Positions 50,351-61,793 of a stretch of 64,000 nucleotides of DNA are shown here, in pieces. The notes beneath the pieces are model-generated. The model searched no databases and was not told where the DNA came from. It worked only from the letters and a program-made list of their open reading frames with translations. The translations under genes were made by a program, and so were the position numbers. Source of the DNA: Streptomyces sp. NBC_01754 (GTDB taxonomy: Bacteria > Actinomycetota > Actinomycetes > Streptomycetales > Streptomycetaceae); the NCBI RefSeq assembly GCF_035918015.1, contig NZ_CP109132.1, forward strand, positions 4,340,001-4,404,000. The letters are read 5' to 3'. How positions within the stretch are numbered: the first letter of the stretch is position 1; each line of letters opens with the position of its first letter.

Positions 50351-50797
50351 TCAGGCCGTCTCGTGGACCGGGCCCCTGGCCGCCAGCGCGACACACACCA
50401 CGGCCAGGGGCAGTTCCGCGCCGAGAGCCATCGCCAGAGCCGTGACCCGTTCCATGACCGTCACCGCGGTCGTCGTGTCGAGCCAGGCGTCGAGGGCGAG
50501 CAGTGTCCCGGTGGCGGTGGCCGTCAGCGCGTACGAGCGGTGGCCTCGCAGGGCCAGCACCCCCGTGGTGATCAGACCCAGCGCCTCGAAGGCGTCCAGC
50601 CCGAGCCAGGCCGTGCGCCCGTACCCGCAGGTGGCCGTTGCCGGCAGTCGGCCGGCCAGCACGACCGTCCACGGCAGGAGGACAGCCCCGCAGCCGATCA
50701 GGGCGTGTTCCAGGCGGTACCGGTACCGGCGGCGGGGCCGCAGGTCTCCCGGTTCGCCCGCCCGGTCCGGACCTGGGCGGGCGGTCAGTTCCCTCAT
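50351..50797 (-). CDS. Membrane protein beside the second two-component system
   Basis: This is a 148-residue protein with a 25-residue charged N-terminus and about four membrane helices. It has no family that I recognise. It is divergent from the kinase gene at 50967, matching the layout at 46485-47094, although the two membrane proteins share no clear sequence. I choose the ATG at 50797, which has AGGAG nine bases upstream; a GTG at 50833 would add 12 residues but has its ribosome site too close. Confidence 0.7.
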   Translation of the reverse strand: MRELTARPGPDRAGEPGDLRPRRRYRYRLEHALIGCGAVLLPWTVVLAGRLPATATCGYGRTAWLGLDAFEALGLITTGVLALRGHRSYALTATATGTLLALDAWLDTTTAVTVMERVTALAMALGAELPLAVVCVALAARGPVHETA

Positions 50798-50966
50798 CGG
50801 ATCGGTCTCCTCGCCTTCCCGGCTCTTCTTCACGTCCTCCAGCCTCGCTCACCGGGCGCTCACCGTCAGTAACGCGGATATCCGTTCTTCGGGTGGCACT
50901 GGCTGCACCCAGGGGAGGGCCTTTTCGCCATGGCCCGCCGTCGGCCCGGTCCCCTACTGTCGTCCC

Positions 50967-52217
50967 ATGCACATGACCACCCGCCCGGGGCGCATGATCC
51001 GCCTTCCGTTCCGGGGGGCCGGAAGAGCGGTCTCGTTCCTGGTCACGGGGGTGCTGATCCAGCTCGGTGTCCTGTTCGTGCTGGGCCTTCCCTGGATACT
51101 CCTGGAGCCGGCCGCGATGTGGGCCATCCTCCTCGCGGTCCTCGTGCCGTTCGCCGCCGTCGTGCTCTCCGGGCCGTTGCTGACCGAGGCGCAGCACGGT
51201 CGCTTCCGTGCCCGGCTCGGCGTGGGCATCCCGTCGCCCTACCGGGGGCGGCGGCCCCCGCTGCCCGTGTGGCTGCGGTCCCCGGCGAGGCATCGGCAGC
51301 TCAGGTACCACCTGCTGGACGGGCCGCTGCTCGGCCTCGCCGGGGCTCTGACCCTTCTGACCTTGGTCGCCGGCGTCGCGGGGACCTCGGCCTTCGCCTG
51401 GGTCTGGCTGCTGCCGCCGGACCGGGGCGCCGGCGTCGGTGGTCCAGCCGTCCGGGGAACGTACGCCACCCTGGCCGGTCTCGTCCTGCTCTCTACCGCG
51501 GCCTGGCTGTCCGGTGTCCTCGCCCGGCTCGACACCCGTATCGCCACCGTGCGGCTGGGGCCCGGCCGGGAGGAACGGTTGGCACGCCGGATCGAGGACC
51601 TGGCGGTGAGCCGGGCGGGTCTGGTGGACGCGGTCGACGCCGAACGGCGGCGCATCGAACGGGACCTGCACGACGGCGCCCAGCAGCGGCTGGTGTCCCT
51701 GGCGGTCAACCTCGGGCTGGCCAGGGCCACGCTAGGTGACCTGCCCGAGGAGGCTCGCCGGGTGATCGACGAGGCGCACCGGGAGGCGAAGGAGGCGATA
51801 GAGGAGTTGAGCGGCCTCGTGCGCGGGCTGCATCCGGCCGTACTGGAGGACCGGGGCCTGGACGCCGCGTTGTCCGGCATCGCCGCCCGGGCGCCCCTCC
51901 CGGTACGCGTGAGGGTGGACCTGCCGTCGCGTCCGTCCCCCACCATCGAGGCGGTCGCCTACTTCGTCGTATCGGAAGCGCTGACGAACGTGGTCAAGCA
52001 TGCGAAGGCATCCAGGGCCGAGGTCACGGTGGAGCGTGCCGGGAGCAGTCTGCTGGCGGTCGTCGGAGACGACGGGGTGGGCGGCGCGCGGCTCACGGGC
52101 GGTACCGGGCTGGTGGGGCTGGCCAAGCGGGTCGCCTCGGCCGATGGCACGCTGTCGGTCGACAGTCCCGCCGGGGGGCCGACCGTTGTCACCGTGGAGT
52201 TGCCGTGCGTGCTGTGA
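50967..52217 (+). CDS. NarL-type sensor histidine kinase (second)
   Basis: This 416-residue membrane kinase has the same plan as the one at 47094: about four helices in the first 185 residues, HisKA_3 with RRRIERDLHDGAQQRLVSLA and His235, and a GHKL domain with SEALTNVVKHAKAS and DDGVGGA. A TACTGT -10-like hexamer six bases before the ATG indicates a leaderless mRNA. The kinase end overlaps the response regulator start by 13 bases. The signal is unknown. Confidence 0.93.
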   Translation: MHMTTRPGRMIRLPFRGAGRAVSFLVTGVLIQLGVLFVLGLPWILLEPAAMWAILLAVLVPFAAVVLSGPLLTEAQHGRFRARLGVGIPSPYRGRRPPLPVWLRSPARHRQLRYHLLDGPLLGLAGALTLLTLVAGVAGTSAFAWVWLLPPDRGAGVGGPAVRGTYATLAGLVLLSTAAWLSGVLARLDTRIATVRLGPGREERLARRIEDLAVSRAGLVDAVDAERRRIERDLHDGAQQRLVSLAVNLGLARATLGDLPEEARRVIDEAHREAKEAIEELSGLVRGLHPAVLEDRGLDAALSGIAARAPLPVRVRVDLPSRPSPTIEAVAYFVVSEALTNVVKHAKASRAEVTVERAGSSLLAVVGDDGVGGARLTGGTGLVGLAKRVASADGTLSVDSPAGGPTVVTVELPCVL

Positions 52218-52849
52218 TCGCTGAGGATTCCGTCCTGCTCAGGATCGGCGTGGTCAAGGTCCTGGAGATGGCCGGGTTCGAGGTGGCCGCGGAAGTCGGC
52301 GACGCGGAGGCGCTGTTGGCCGCGGTGGAGGAGTACCGGCCGGACATCGCGGTGGTGGACGTCCGGATGCCGCCCGGCTTCACGGACGAGGGAGTGCGTG
52401 CCGCGCTCGTCATCAGACGGCAGTGGCCGGGAACGGCGGTCCTGCTGCTCTCGCAGTACGTGGAGGAGCGGTACGCCGCCGACCTGTTGTCCGCCGACGC
52501 CTCGGGGGTCGGCTATCTGCTCAAGCAACGGGTGGCCGACGTCGAGGAGTTCGCCGACGCACTGCGCCGGGTGGCCGCCGGGGGCACGGCGCTGGACCCG
52601 CAGGTGGTCTCGCAGCTGCTGGTGCGCCGCCACAGCGATCCGCTGGACCGGCTCACCGCGCGGGAGCGCGAGGTCCTGGAACTGATCGCGGGCGGCCGGT
52701 CCAACGCGGGTGTCGCCGGGGAACTCGTGGTCAGTGAGAGCGCGGTGGCCAAGCACATCAACAGCATCTTCGCCAAGCTCGACCTGCCGAAGGCGGACGG
52801 CGACCACCGCCGGGTGCTCGCCGTCCTGCGCTTCCTCGGCGTCGCCTGA
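52205..52849 (+). CDS. NarL/FixJ-family response regulator (second)
   Basis: This is a 214-residue partner of the preceding kinase. Receiver: AEDSVLL, Asp52 in VVDVRMPP, and Lys in GYLLKQR. HTH: LTAREREVLELIAGGRSNAG, then SESAVAKHINSIFAKLDL. It starts with GTG inside the kinase gene. It has exactly the same length and layout as the regulator at 48344, supporting a duplicated module, although the sequences are clearly divergent. Confidence 0.94.
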   Translation: MRAVIAEDSVLLRIGVVKVLEMAGFEVAAEVGDAEALLAAVEEYRPDIAVVDVRMPPGFTDEGVRAALVIRRQWPGTAVLLLSQYVEERYAADLLSADASGVGYLLKQRVADVEEFADALRRVAAGGTALDPQVVSQLLVRRHSDPLDRLTAREREVLELIAGGRSNAGVAGELVVSESAVAKHINSIFAKLDLPKADGDHRRVLAVLRFLGVA

Positions 52850-52942
52850 GGACGGCCGGGGCCAGGGAGCTCCGGCCCCTGGGGAAGGGGCAGGGCGCGG
52901 GCTGCCCGCCGTTCGGTCCTACGGACGTGTACGAGTCCCCGG

Positions 52943-52968
52943 GCCCCTCCGGGTGATGGCGGAGGGGC
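52943..52968. terminator. Hairpin between the response regulator and the peptidase gene
   Basis: GCCCCTCCG (52943-52951) pairs perfectly with CGGAGGGGC (52960-52968) over an eight-base loop, between two convergent genes. Confidence 0.65.
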
Positions 52969-53025
52969 GGCCTCCGTCTGTCTCGGAGCCCGGCCCGCGA
53001 CCGCACGCGCCGGCTCACCGCCCGC

Positions 53026-54174
53026 TCAGCGTCCGGCGTCGGCCGTGAGCGGGCCGCCGTCCGTCGTGAGCTCCGGACCGTCCTGGATCGCCGCCACCAG
53101 TCCGGCGGCCAGCTCCGCCCGCTCGGCCAGGGTGTCGACCAGCAGGAACTCGTGGTCGGCGTGGGCGCCTCCGCCGACCGCCCCGAGACCGTCCAGCGTC
53201 GGAACCCCCAGCGCGGCCGTGAAGTTGCCGTCGCTTCCGCCGCCGACCGCCGTCCCCTCCAGCTGCGGGAAGAGCCGCTTGGCCAGCGCCATGAGGGCGG
53301 TCGACGCGGACTCGGGCATCGGAGGCCGGCCGACGCCTCCCTGGACCTCGATCCGCGCGCCGTCGAGGTGCGGAGTCAGTGCGGCGAACGCCGACTCGAC
53401 GCGCTCCTTCTCCTCGGCCGACTCGACCCGGACGTCGACGAGCACGGTCGCCTGCGCGGGGACGACGTTGTCCTGGCCGCCCACGGACGCGACGGTCGGG
53501 GTGACGGTCGTGCCGACCCCGGGCCGGCTGAGCGCCACCATGTCCAGTACCTGGTGGGATGCCTCGACCAGGGCGTTGATCCCCGCCTCGGGTTCCAGTC
53601 CGGCGTGCGAGGCCCGGCCGGTGACGGTCACCTCGAACGTGCCGCAGCCCTTGCGGCCGGTCTTCAGGACGCCGCCGTCGGCGGAGCCCTCGAAGACGAG
53701 CACGGCACCGCACGCGAGGGCGCGTTCCTCGATGAGGGCGCGGGAGGCGCGGGAGCCGACCTCTTCGTCGGCGGTGACCAGGATCTCCACGCCGGACCTG
53801 TCGTCCAGCAGCGCCAGCCCGTGGACGGCCTGGACCAGACCTCCCAGCATGTCGAAGACCCCGGGGCCGGTCACCCGGCCGTCCTCGACGGCGAAGGGGC
53901 GGCGTTCCAGCGTGCCGAGCGGGAAGACCGTGTCGTGGTGTCCGAGGACGAGCACCTTGGGGTCACCCCCGCCCGACCAGTGCACATGCGGCCCGGCCTC
54001 GCTCTCGACGAGGGTCGCCCGCCCGCCGAGATGCTTCTCGATGAGGGCGGCGACCGCCTCGGCCGAGTCGCGCAGGGCCTTGAGGTCGCGGGACGGGGAC
54101 TCGATCTCGACGAGTGTCCTGAGGTCGTCGAGCATCGCGTCGACACGTGGCTGGGCGGTCCTGTGCGTGGTCAT
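53026..54174 (-). CDS. M20-family metallopeptidase (carboxypeptidase G2-like)
   Basis: This 382-residue zinc peptidase has first metal ligands in VLGHHDTVFPLG near residue 78, the bridging Asp in GPGVFDMLGGL near 105, the catalytic Glu pair in VTADEEVGSRA near 137, a dimerisation insert about 180-290, and the last ligand in GGGAHADHEFLLVD near 350. It likely removes C-terminal glutamate or a related acid. There is no signal peptide, so it acts in the cytoplasm. A TACCCT hexamer six bases before the ATG predicts a leaderless mRNA. Confidence 0.92.
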   Translation of the reverse strand: MTTHRTAQPRVDAMLDDLRTLVEIESPSRDLKALRDSAEAVAALIEKHLGGRATLVESEAGPHVHWSGGGDPKVLVLGHHDTVFPLGTLERRPFAVEDGRVTGPGVFDMLGGLVQAVHGLALLDDRSGVEILVTADEEVGSRASRALIEERALACGAVLVFEGSADGGVLKTGRKGCGTFEVTVTGRASHAGLEPEAGINALVEASHQVLDMVALSRPGVGTTVTPTVASVGGQDNVVPAQATVLVDVRVESAEEKERVESAFAALTPHLDGARIEVQGGVGRPPMPESASTALMALAKRLFPQLEGTAVGGGSDGNFTAALGVPTLDGLGAVGGGAHADHEFLLVDTLAERAELAAGLVAAIQDGPELTTDGGPLTADAGR

Positions 54175-54309
54175 GGCGCCAGGGTAACCGGCCGCGGCCA
54201 CCGCGCTCCCGGGTGTCCACAGCCCTACCGGGGGCGTTCCGCGGCCCCACCGTGGGCGGTTCCGCCTCACCTGCGGACGGGCGTCGGGGCGAGGTGGGGG
54301 AGCCGTGCC

Positions 54310-55008
54310 TCAGGCCGAGGCCAGGGCACCGGCGTACCGGCCGCCGACGCCCCACGCCTGGTGCAGCGCGTCGGCGAACGCGGCGGCCAGGCGGTGTTCG
54401 CCGCTGGGGCCGGGGTGGGTGCCGTCGTAGGTGTCGGTGTGGATGTCGTACCCCTGCGGGTGGGACGCGAGCAGCAGTGGGGAGGACGGGGTGTCGAGGT
54501 CGGCCACGGCTTTCGCCAGGAGGATGTTGAAGCGGTCGCACTCGGTGGCGAAGGGGGCGTCCGACTCGGCCCGTATGTTCGGTATCACGGGGAGCAGGAC
54601 CATCCGGACGCGCGGGTTCGCCGTGCGCGCCGCCGCGATGAACTCCCGTACGTTCAGGGCCGTCTGCCCGCTGTCGGTGTAGAAGCCGAGGTCTATCAGG
54701 CCGAGTGAGACCAGCAGGACGTCCGCTCGGGTGGTCCGGACCGTGTCGGCGATGACCGGTGCCATGTGCAGCCAGCCCTCGCCCCAGCCGGCCAGGTGCC
54801 GGCGGGCGGACGCCGGGAAGGAGGGGTCACCGTACGCGTGGGAGAGCGCGGCGCCCGCCTCGGTGTCGTACAGCTCGGTGCGCGGGCCGGTGATCGTGTG
54901 GCCGCCGTCGCCGAGCGTCGCCCGAAGGTGCTGCCACATGCGGTAGCGCCAGGTGAAGTCGCCGGAACGCCCGATGGTCATGGAGTCGCCGACGAAGAGA
55001 AAACGCAT
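54310..55008 (-). CDS. SGNH/GDSL hydrolase
   Basis: This is a 232-residue esterase-type hydrolase. Block I is FLFVGDSMTIG with the nucleophile Ser at residue 9, block III contains VSLGLIDLGFYTDS instead of the usual GxND, and block V is DGTHPGPSGEHRLA with the catalytic Asp and His near 208-211. No signal peptide is seen. The start may be ATG 55008 or GTG 55014. It is divergent from a secreted-protein gene. The substrate is unknown. Confidence 0.85.
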   Translation of the reverse strand: MRFLFVGDSMTIGRSGDFTWRYRMWQHLRATLGDGGHTITGPRTELYDTEAGAALSHAYGDPSFPASARRHLAGWGEGWLHMAPVIADTVRTTRADVLLVSLGLIDLGFYTDSGQTALNVREFIAAARTANPRVRMVLLPVIPNIRAESDAPFATECDRFNILLAKAVADLDTPSSPLLLASHPQGYDIHTDTYDGTHPGPSGEHRLAAAFADALHQAWGVGGRYAGALASA

Positions 55009-55066
55009 GGCCACATCATGTCCGATCACCGTTACGGCCCGGTACGTGACAGTGGACACTTGTGGC

Positions 55067-56098
55067 ATGAGACCGCCGCTGTCCCTCTCCGCCGTCGCTG
55101 CCGTCCTCCTGCTGTACACGGGGGCGGTGCCCGCCGTGGCGGACGGGGGGAAGGCCGATCAGAGCTTCACGATCACGGACCCCCGGATCACGGAGTCCAG
55201 CGGGCTCGCCGCCAGCCGCGTCCACCCCGGGATCTACTGGACGCACAACGACAGCGACGACGGGCCGTACGTCTTCGCCGTCGACTCCCGGACCGGCAGG
55301 ACCGTCGCGACGATCACCATGCGCGGGATCGGCGAACCGCGCGACGTGGAGGCGATATCGCTCGGCCCGGACGGGAACCTGTACGTCGGTGACATCGGCG
55401 ACAACCTCGACGGGACCTGGGACCACGTCTGGATCTACCGCTTCCCCGAACCGAAGCGGCTCGCGGACGCCACCGTGGAGGCCACCCAGTTCGACGTGAC
55501 GTACGCCGACGGGCCCCGCGACGCCGAGGCGCTGATGGTCCACCCGAAGACGGGCCGCGTCTACATCGCGTCGAAGAACCCGAAGGGCGGCGGGCTCTAC
55601 GAGGGACCCGAGAAGCTGACCACCGGGCGGAACAACGTCTTCCGGCGGGTGGACGAGGTGCCGTGGGTGACGGACGGGGCGTTCTCGCCGGACGGCGGGC
55701 ACCTGGTGCTGCGCTCCTACTTCAGTGCCCGGGGCTACGTGTTCGAGAACGGCCGGCTCGGCGCGTACCACGCCGTGGCCGCGCCGTTCCAGAGGCAGGC
55801 CGAGTCGGTGACGTACACCGCCGACGGCTCGGCGATGATGTTCGGCTCCGAGGGGGTGGGCAGCGAGGTGGTGCGGGTCGAGGCCACGGCGGAGGACGGG
55901 TACGACGGCGGGCGGGAGAAGGGGACGGGGGAGGGGACGGACGACGGGCGTACGACGTCCTCCGGCGTGGCCCCGGGCGGCGGCGACGAGGACGGCGGGA
56001 GCGGGGACGGCACCGAGAAGGGGACCGTGACCGGGGGAGCCGTACTGCTCGTGCTCGCCGCGCTGGCCGTGTTCGGCTTCAGGAAACGGCGCGGGTGA
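55067..56098 (+). CDS. Secreted, membrane-anchored beta-propeller-like protein
   Basis: The 343-residue precursor has a signal peptide (LSAVAAVLLLYTGAVPAVADG, cut near AVA/DG). The mature part has repeated beta strands typical of a propeller: HPGIYWTHNDSDDGPYVFAV, GPDGNLYVGDIGDNLDG, HPKTGRVYIASKNPKG and FSPDGGHLVLRSYFSA. Then comes a Gly-, Asp- and Glu-rich linker (about 285-320) and a single C-terminal helix, AVLLVLAALAVFGF, followed by RKRRG, so it is anchored outside. No sortase LPxTG signal is present. Function unknown. Confidence 0.82.
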   Translation: MRPPLSLSAVAAVLLLYTGAVPAVADGGKADQSFTITDPRITESSGLAASRVHPGIYWTHNDSDDGPYVFAVDSRTGRTVATITMRGIGEPRDVEAISLGPDGNLYVGDIGDNLDGTWDHVWIYRFPEPKRLADATVEATQFDVTYADGPRDAEALMVHPKTGRVYIASKNPKGGGLYEGPEKLTTGRNNVFRRVDEVPWVTDGAFSPDGGHLVLRSYFSARGYVFENGRLGAYHAVAAPFQRQAESVTYTADGSAMMFGSEGVGSEVVRVEATAEDGYDGGREKGTGEGTDDGRTTSSGVAPGGGDEDGGSGDGTEKGTVTGGAVLLVLAALAVFGFRKRRG

Positions 56099-56168
56099 CC
56101 CGGCCCGGCCCCGGACGGGGGTCCGGCGTGCCTCGCCCGCCGGCCGCCGGTACCCGCTCGGTGGCCGC

Positions 56169-56579
56169 TCATCGCTCGTCGGAGAAGGGCCGCAGTTCGT
56201 AGTGGAGGGTGCGGTCGCGCTTCAGCCGGTGCGCGAGGGGCACGGCCACGCCCTGGAGCGCCGGATACTTCCGGGACAGGGTCCGGGCGGCATGCGTGTT
56301 CTCCTTCGACTCCTGCGGCAGGAGCCGCGCCCAGGCCTTCACCGGCGGCCCGGTCGGCGCGCCCCGCACGGTGCAGGGAGCGATCTCCACCACCGGGTGG
56401 TTGCGCATCCGGTCGACTTTCCAGGCCGAGGAGAACGTACGGATGTACGCGTGATCGCCTTCGACCGCGATGCTGACGGGGGTGTGGGCGGCGGATCCGT
56501 CCGGCCGGCGGGTGCTGAGCAGGACGGTGTACTGCTTCACGAAGGGCTCTAGCTCACGGATCGTCTCCATATGTCCCAT
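56169..56579 (-). CDS. F420-dependent PPOX-class oxidoreductase
   Basis: This is a 136-residue split-barrel flavin/F420-binding protein of the PPOX class. ELEPFVKQYTVLLSTRRPDG, the strand SAAHTPVSIAVEGDHAYIRT, SSAWKVDRMRNHPVVEIAPC and the C-terminal RTLHYELRPFSD match the actinobacterial F420-dependent family. It would reduce a small molecule in the cytoplasm. The start is ATG 56579 or 56570. It is divergent from the acetyltransferase-methyltransferase gene. Confidence 0.88.
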   Translation of the reverse strand: MGHMETIRELEPFVKQYTVLLSTRRPDGSAAHTPVSIAVEGDHAYIRTFSSAWKVDRMRNHPVVEIAPCTVRGAPTGPPVKAWARLLPQESKENTHAARTLSRKYPALQGVAVPLAHRLKRDRTLHYELRPFSDER

Positions 56580-56685
56580 GGTGCACGAAAGAGGGTGATC
56601 CGGTACCGGCGCCTCAGCCGTTGAAGCCGGCTCGTCACCGAGGTGCCCGGCGGGCGGGGCACGGCCCGGCGTAGGGTCGCCGACC

Positions 56686-57954
56686 ATGACGACGTCCCCC
56701 GAGCCCTTCGCCACCCACCGTCTCGACGCGGTGCCGCTGGACCCCGCGCACGCGGGCGAGATGGCCGCCGTCCTCGCGGACCGTGCCCTGTACACGTACA
56801 CGGGAGGCGGTCCTGAGGACGCGGGTGCCCTGCGGGCCCGCTACGAGCGGCAGACGGCCGGTTCGCCCGATCCGGCCGAGTTCTGGTGGAACTGGGTGCT
56901 CAGGGACCGTACCGACGGGCGCCTGGTCGGCTATGTGCAGGCGACCGTCCGCGAGGGCCGGGCGGAGGTGGCCTGGGTGGTGGGCACCGGGTGGCAGGGG
57001 CGGGGGTATGCCAAGGAGGCCGCGGCGGGCCTGGTCCGCCACCTGCTGCGCGGGGAGGGGATCCGTACCGTCCTCGCCCACATCCACCCCGGCCACACCG
57101 CCTCCGCCGCCGTGGCCGCCGCCGCGGGGCTGGCGGCGACCCGGGAGTGGCAGGACGGGGAGGTGCGGTGGCTGCTGGAGGCGACCGGGGAATCCCCCGG
57201 AGCGTCATCCGGTGCCACGGACGCCCGGGTGCCGCTATGGTGCCCGACCGTGACCGCATCCGACTTCCCGCACACCACCCGGGCGTCCTACGACGCCATC
57301 GCCGCCGACTACGCCTCCCACTTCCGGGACGAACTGGCCGGCAAACCCCTCGACAGGGCCGTGCTCGACGCCTTCGCCGAACTCGTGGCGGCGGGCGGGG
57401 GAGGGCCGGTGGCCGATATCGGCTGCGGCCCGGGGCGGATCACGGGATACCTGTACGCCCGGGGCGTCGACGTGTTCGGTATCGATCTGTCCCCGGGGAT
57501 GCTGGCCGCGGCACGGGAATTGCACCCCGGGCTGCGGTTCGAAGAGGGGTCGATGCTCGCCCTCGGGCTGCCGGACGGCGGACTGGGCGGAGTGCTCGCC
57601 TGGTACTCCACGATCCACGTCCCGGACGAGCGGCTCCCGGACGCCCTGGCGGAGTTCCACCGGGTGCTCGCCCCCGGCGGACACCTGCTGCTGGGGTTCC
57701 AGGCGGGCGACGGCACCCTGAGCCTCGATGAGGCGTTCGGCCGGGACATCGCGCTCGACTTCCGCCGGCGCGATCCCGAGCGGGTGGGGGCGCTGCTCGA
57801 GGACGCCGGGCTGGAGGTCCGGGCGCGGATGCTGCGTGACGTCGAGACGGAGGGCGCCTTCCCGGAGAGGACACCGCAGGCTTTCCTGATCGCGAGGAAG
57901 CCGGTCGCGCCGAAGCCGGCCGCCGGCGGCGGGGAGGACGGGACCGCCGGCTGA
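56686..57954 (+). CDS. GNAT acetyltransferase fused to SAM-dependent methyltransferase
   Basis: This 422-residue protein joins two enzyme domains. Residues 1-168 form a GNAT acetyltransferase, with the acetyl-CoA loop GTGWQGRGYAKEA at 100-112. Residues 189-405 form a class I methyltransferase with motif I VADIGCGPGRITG at 242-254 and FRFEEGSM-like acidic loop near 288. A linker of about 20 residues joins them. The only ribosome/start signals are those of the GNAT end, which has TAGGGT eight bases before the ATG. However, an in-frame GTG at 57250 with TATGGT eight bases upstream could start the methyltransferase separately. Substrates are unknown. A 15-bp hairpin follows. Confidence 0.87.
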   Translation: MTTSPEPFATHRLDAVPLDPAHAGEMAAVLADRALYTYTGGGPEDAGALRARYERQTAGSPDPAEFWWNWVLRDRTDGRLVGYVQATVREGRAEVAWVVGTGWQGRGYAKEAAAGLVRHLLRGEGIRTVLAHIHPGHTASAAVAAAAGLAATREWQDGEVRWLLEATGESPGASSGATDARVPLWCPTVTASDFPHTTRASYDAIAADYASHFRDELAGKPLDRAVLDAFAELVAAGGGGPVADIGCGPGRITGYLYARGVDVFGIDLSPGMLAAARELHPGLRFEEGSMLALGLPDGGLGGVLAWYSTIHVPDERLPDALAEFHRVLAPGGHLLLGFQAGDGTLSLDEAFGRDIALDFRRRDPERVGALLEDAGLEVRARMLRDVETEGAFPERTPQAFLIARKPVAPKPAAGGGEDGTAG

Positions 57955-58006
57955 GGGAGGCCACGGTTCGTCCCGCAGACGGATCACCACTCCGTCGAGT
58001 GAAACG

Positions 58007-58049
58007 GAGACGGTCCCGTACTCACTCCCAGGGGGTACGGGACCGTCTC
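58007..58049. terminator. Strong bidirectional hairpin terminator
   Basis: GAGACGGTCCCGTAC (58007-58021) pairs perfectly with GTACGGGACCGTCTC (58035-58049) over a 13-base loop. It lies between the ends of the fusion gene (57954) and serC (58064). Confidence 0.85.
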
Positions 58050-58063
58050 GCGAGGCGTGGCCG

Positions 58064-60545
<2,482 letters not shown>

Positions 60546-60549
<4 letters not shown>

Positions 60550-61793
60550 CGCTGGCCTCCAAGGGCGGGGGTGGGAGTGAATCGGACCGGCAGTTCCCGC
60601 AGGCCGCGGAGCCAGGGGGACGGACGCCGGGCCAGCTGCTCGGCGGGGACGGCGAGGTCGACGTCCGGCAGCCGGTCGAGGATGACCTCGATCGCCGTAC
60701 GGGCGACGGTCTCGGCGATCTCCTGCGCCGGGAAGGGGCAGCGGTGCTCTCCGTGACCGAACGAGAAGAAGGCGTTGTTGCCGCCGGTGAGGACCGTTCC
60801 GTCCGTCCGTACCTGAGGGTCGGAGTTGGCCCCGGCCAGGCTGAGGACGAGCAGGTCACCGGCCTTGATCAGGCGGCCGCCGAGGTGGGTGTCGCGGGTG
60901 GCCCAGCGGCCGGCGATGTTCTGGGAGGGGGTGTCCTCCCACAGCACCTCGTTCATGGCCTCGGCGACGCTGTGCCGGCCGCCCGAGAGCGAGGCGGCGA
61001 ACCGGTCGTCGGTGAGCATGAGGCGCAGCGAGTTGCCGATCCAGTCGGCCGTCGGCTGGTGCCCGGCGGCCATCATGACCATGAGGTCGCGGGCGACCTC
61101 CTCGTCCGTGAAACCGGAGGTGTCGGCGAGCATGCGGCTGGCCACGTCGTCGCCGGGTTCGGCGCGCCGCTCGGCCACCAGCTGGAACACGGAGGTCGCG
61201 ATGTGGCGCTGGCCCGTGAGGGCGTCCGGGCCGCCGTTGATCATGTCGTTCATGGCGGTGACGAGGGCGGGGCCCTTCTCGTCGCCGAATCCGAAGAGCT
61301 TCGCCAGCACGCGGACGGGCAGCTTCATCGCGTACGAGGCGATGAGCTCGGTGGTGCCCGTCGTGGAGAAGGCGTCGATGAGCTCGTCGGCGAACACCTC
61401 GGTGTGCTGCTTGAGCCCGAAGGGGTCCTCGGCCTCCAGCGCGCCACTGATCACGGCCGAACGGCGGCTGTGCCGCTCGCCGACGGTGTAGAGGATCGAC
61501 GGCTGCTCCCGGCTGATCATCGGCATCAGCGGCCAGTCCGCGGGAATGCGGGGCCACTGGTTCCACAGCTGCGAGTCACGGCTGAAGAGCGCCGGATCGC
61601 TGGTGAGCTGGTGCAGTTCGCGGTAGCCGACGACCAGCCAGGCGGGGATGTCGCCGGGCAGGACGATCGGCGCGACCGCTCCGTGTTCGCGCCGGATAGC
61701 CCGGTACAGCTCGACGGGTTCGGCCTGGAACCGCGGGCTGGAGAGGTCTACGGGACCGGAGGCGGTACCTGCCGCGTGCGGGCACTGGGTCAC
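60546..61793 (-). CDS. Cytochrome P450 lacking the EXXR motif (CYP157-type)
   Basis: This is a 415-residue P450 with the heme Cys352 in FGHGEHRCPF but an abnormal K-helix: the usual ExxR is EVLW (282-285), with Trp in place of the conserved Arg. The I-helix reads AAGHQPT (242-248) rather than AGHETT. The CYP157 family is known for exactly this loss. It starts with GTG at 61793, overlapping the GTPase stop by four bases. It probably still binds heme; its activity and partner are open, and it may work with the CYP154-type enzyme encoded next. Confidence 0.9.
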
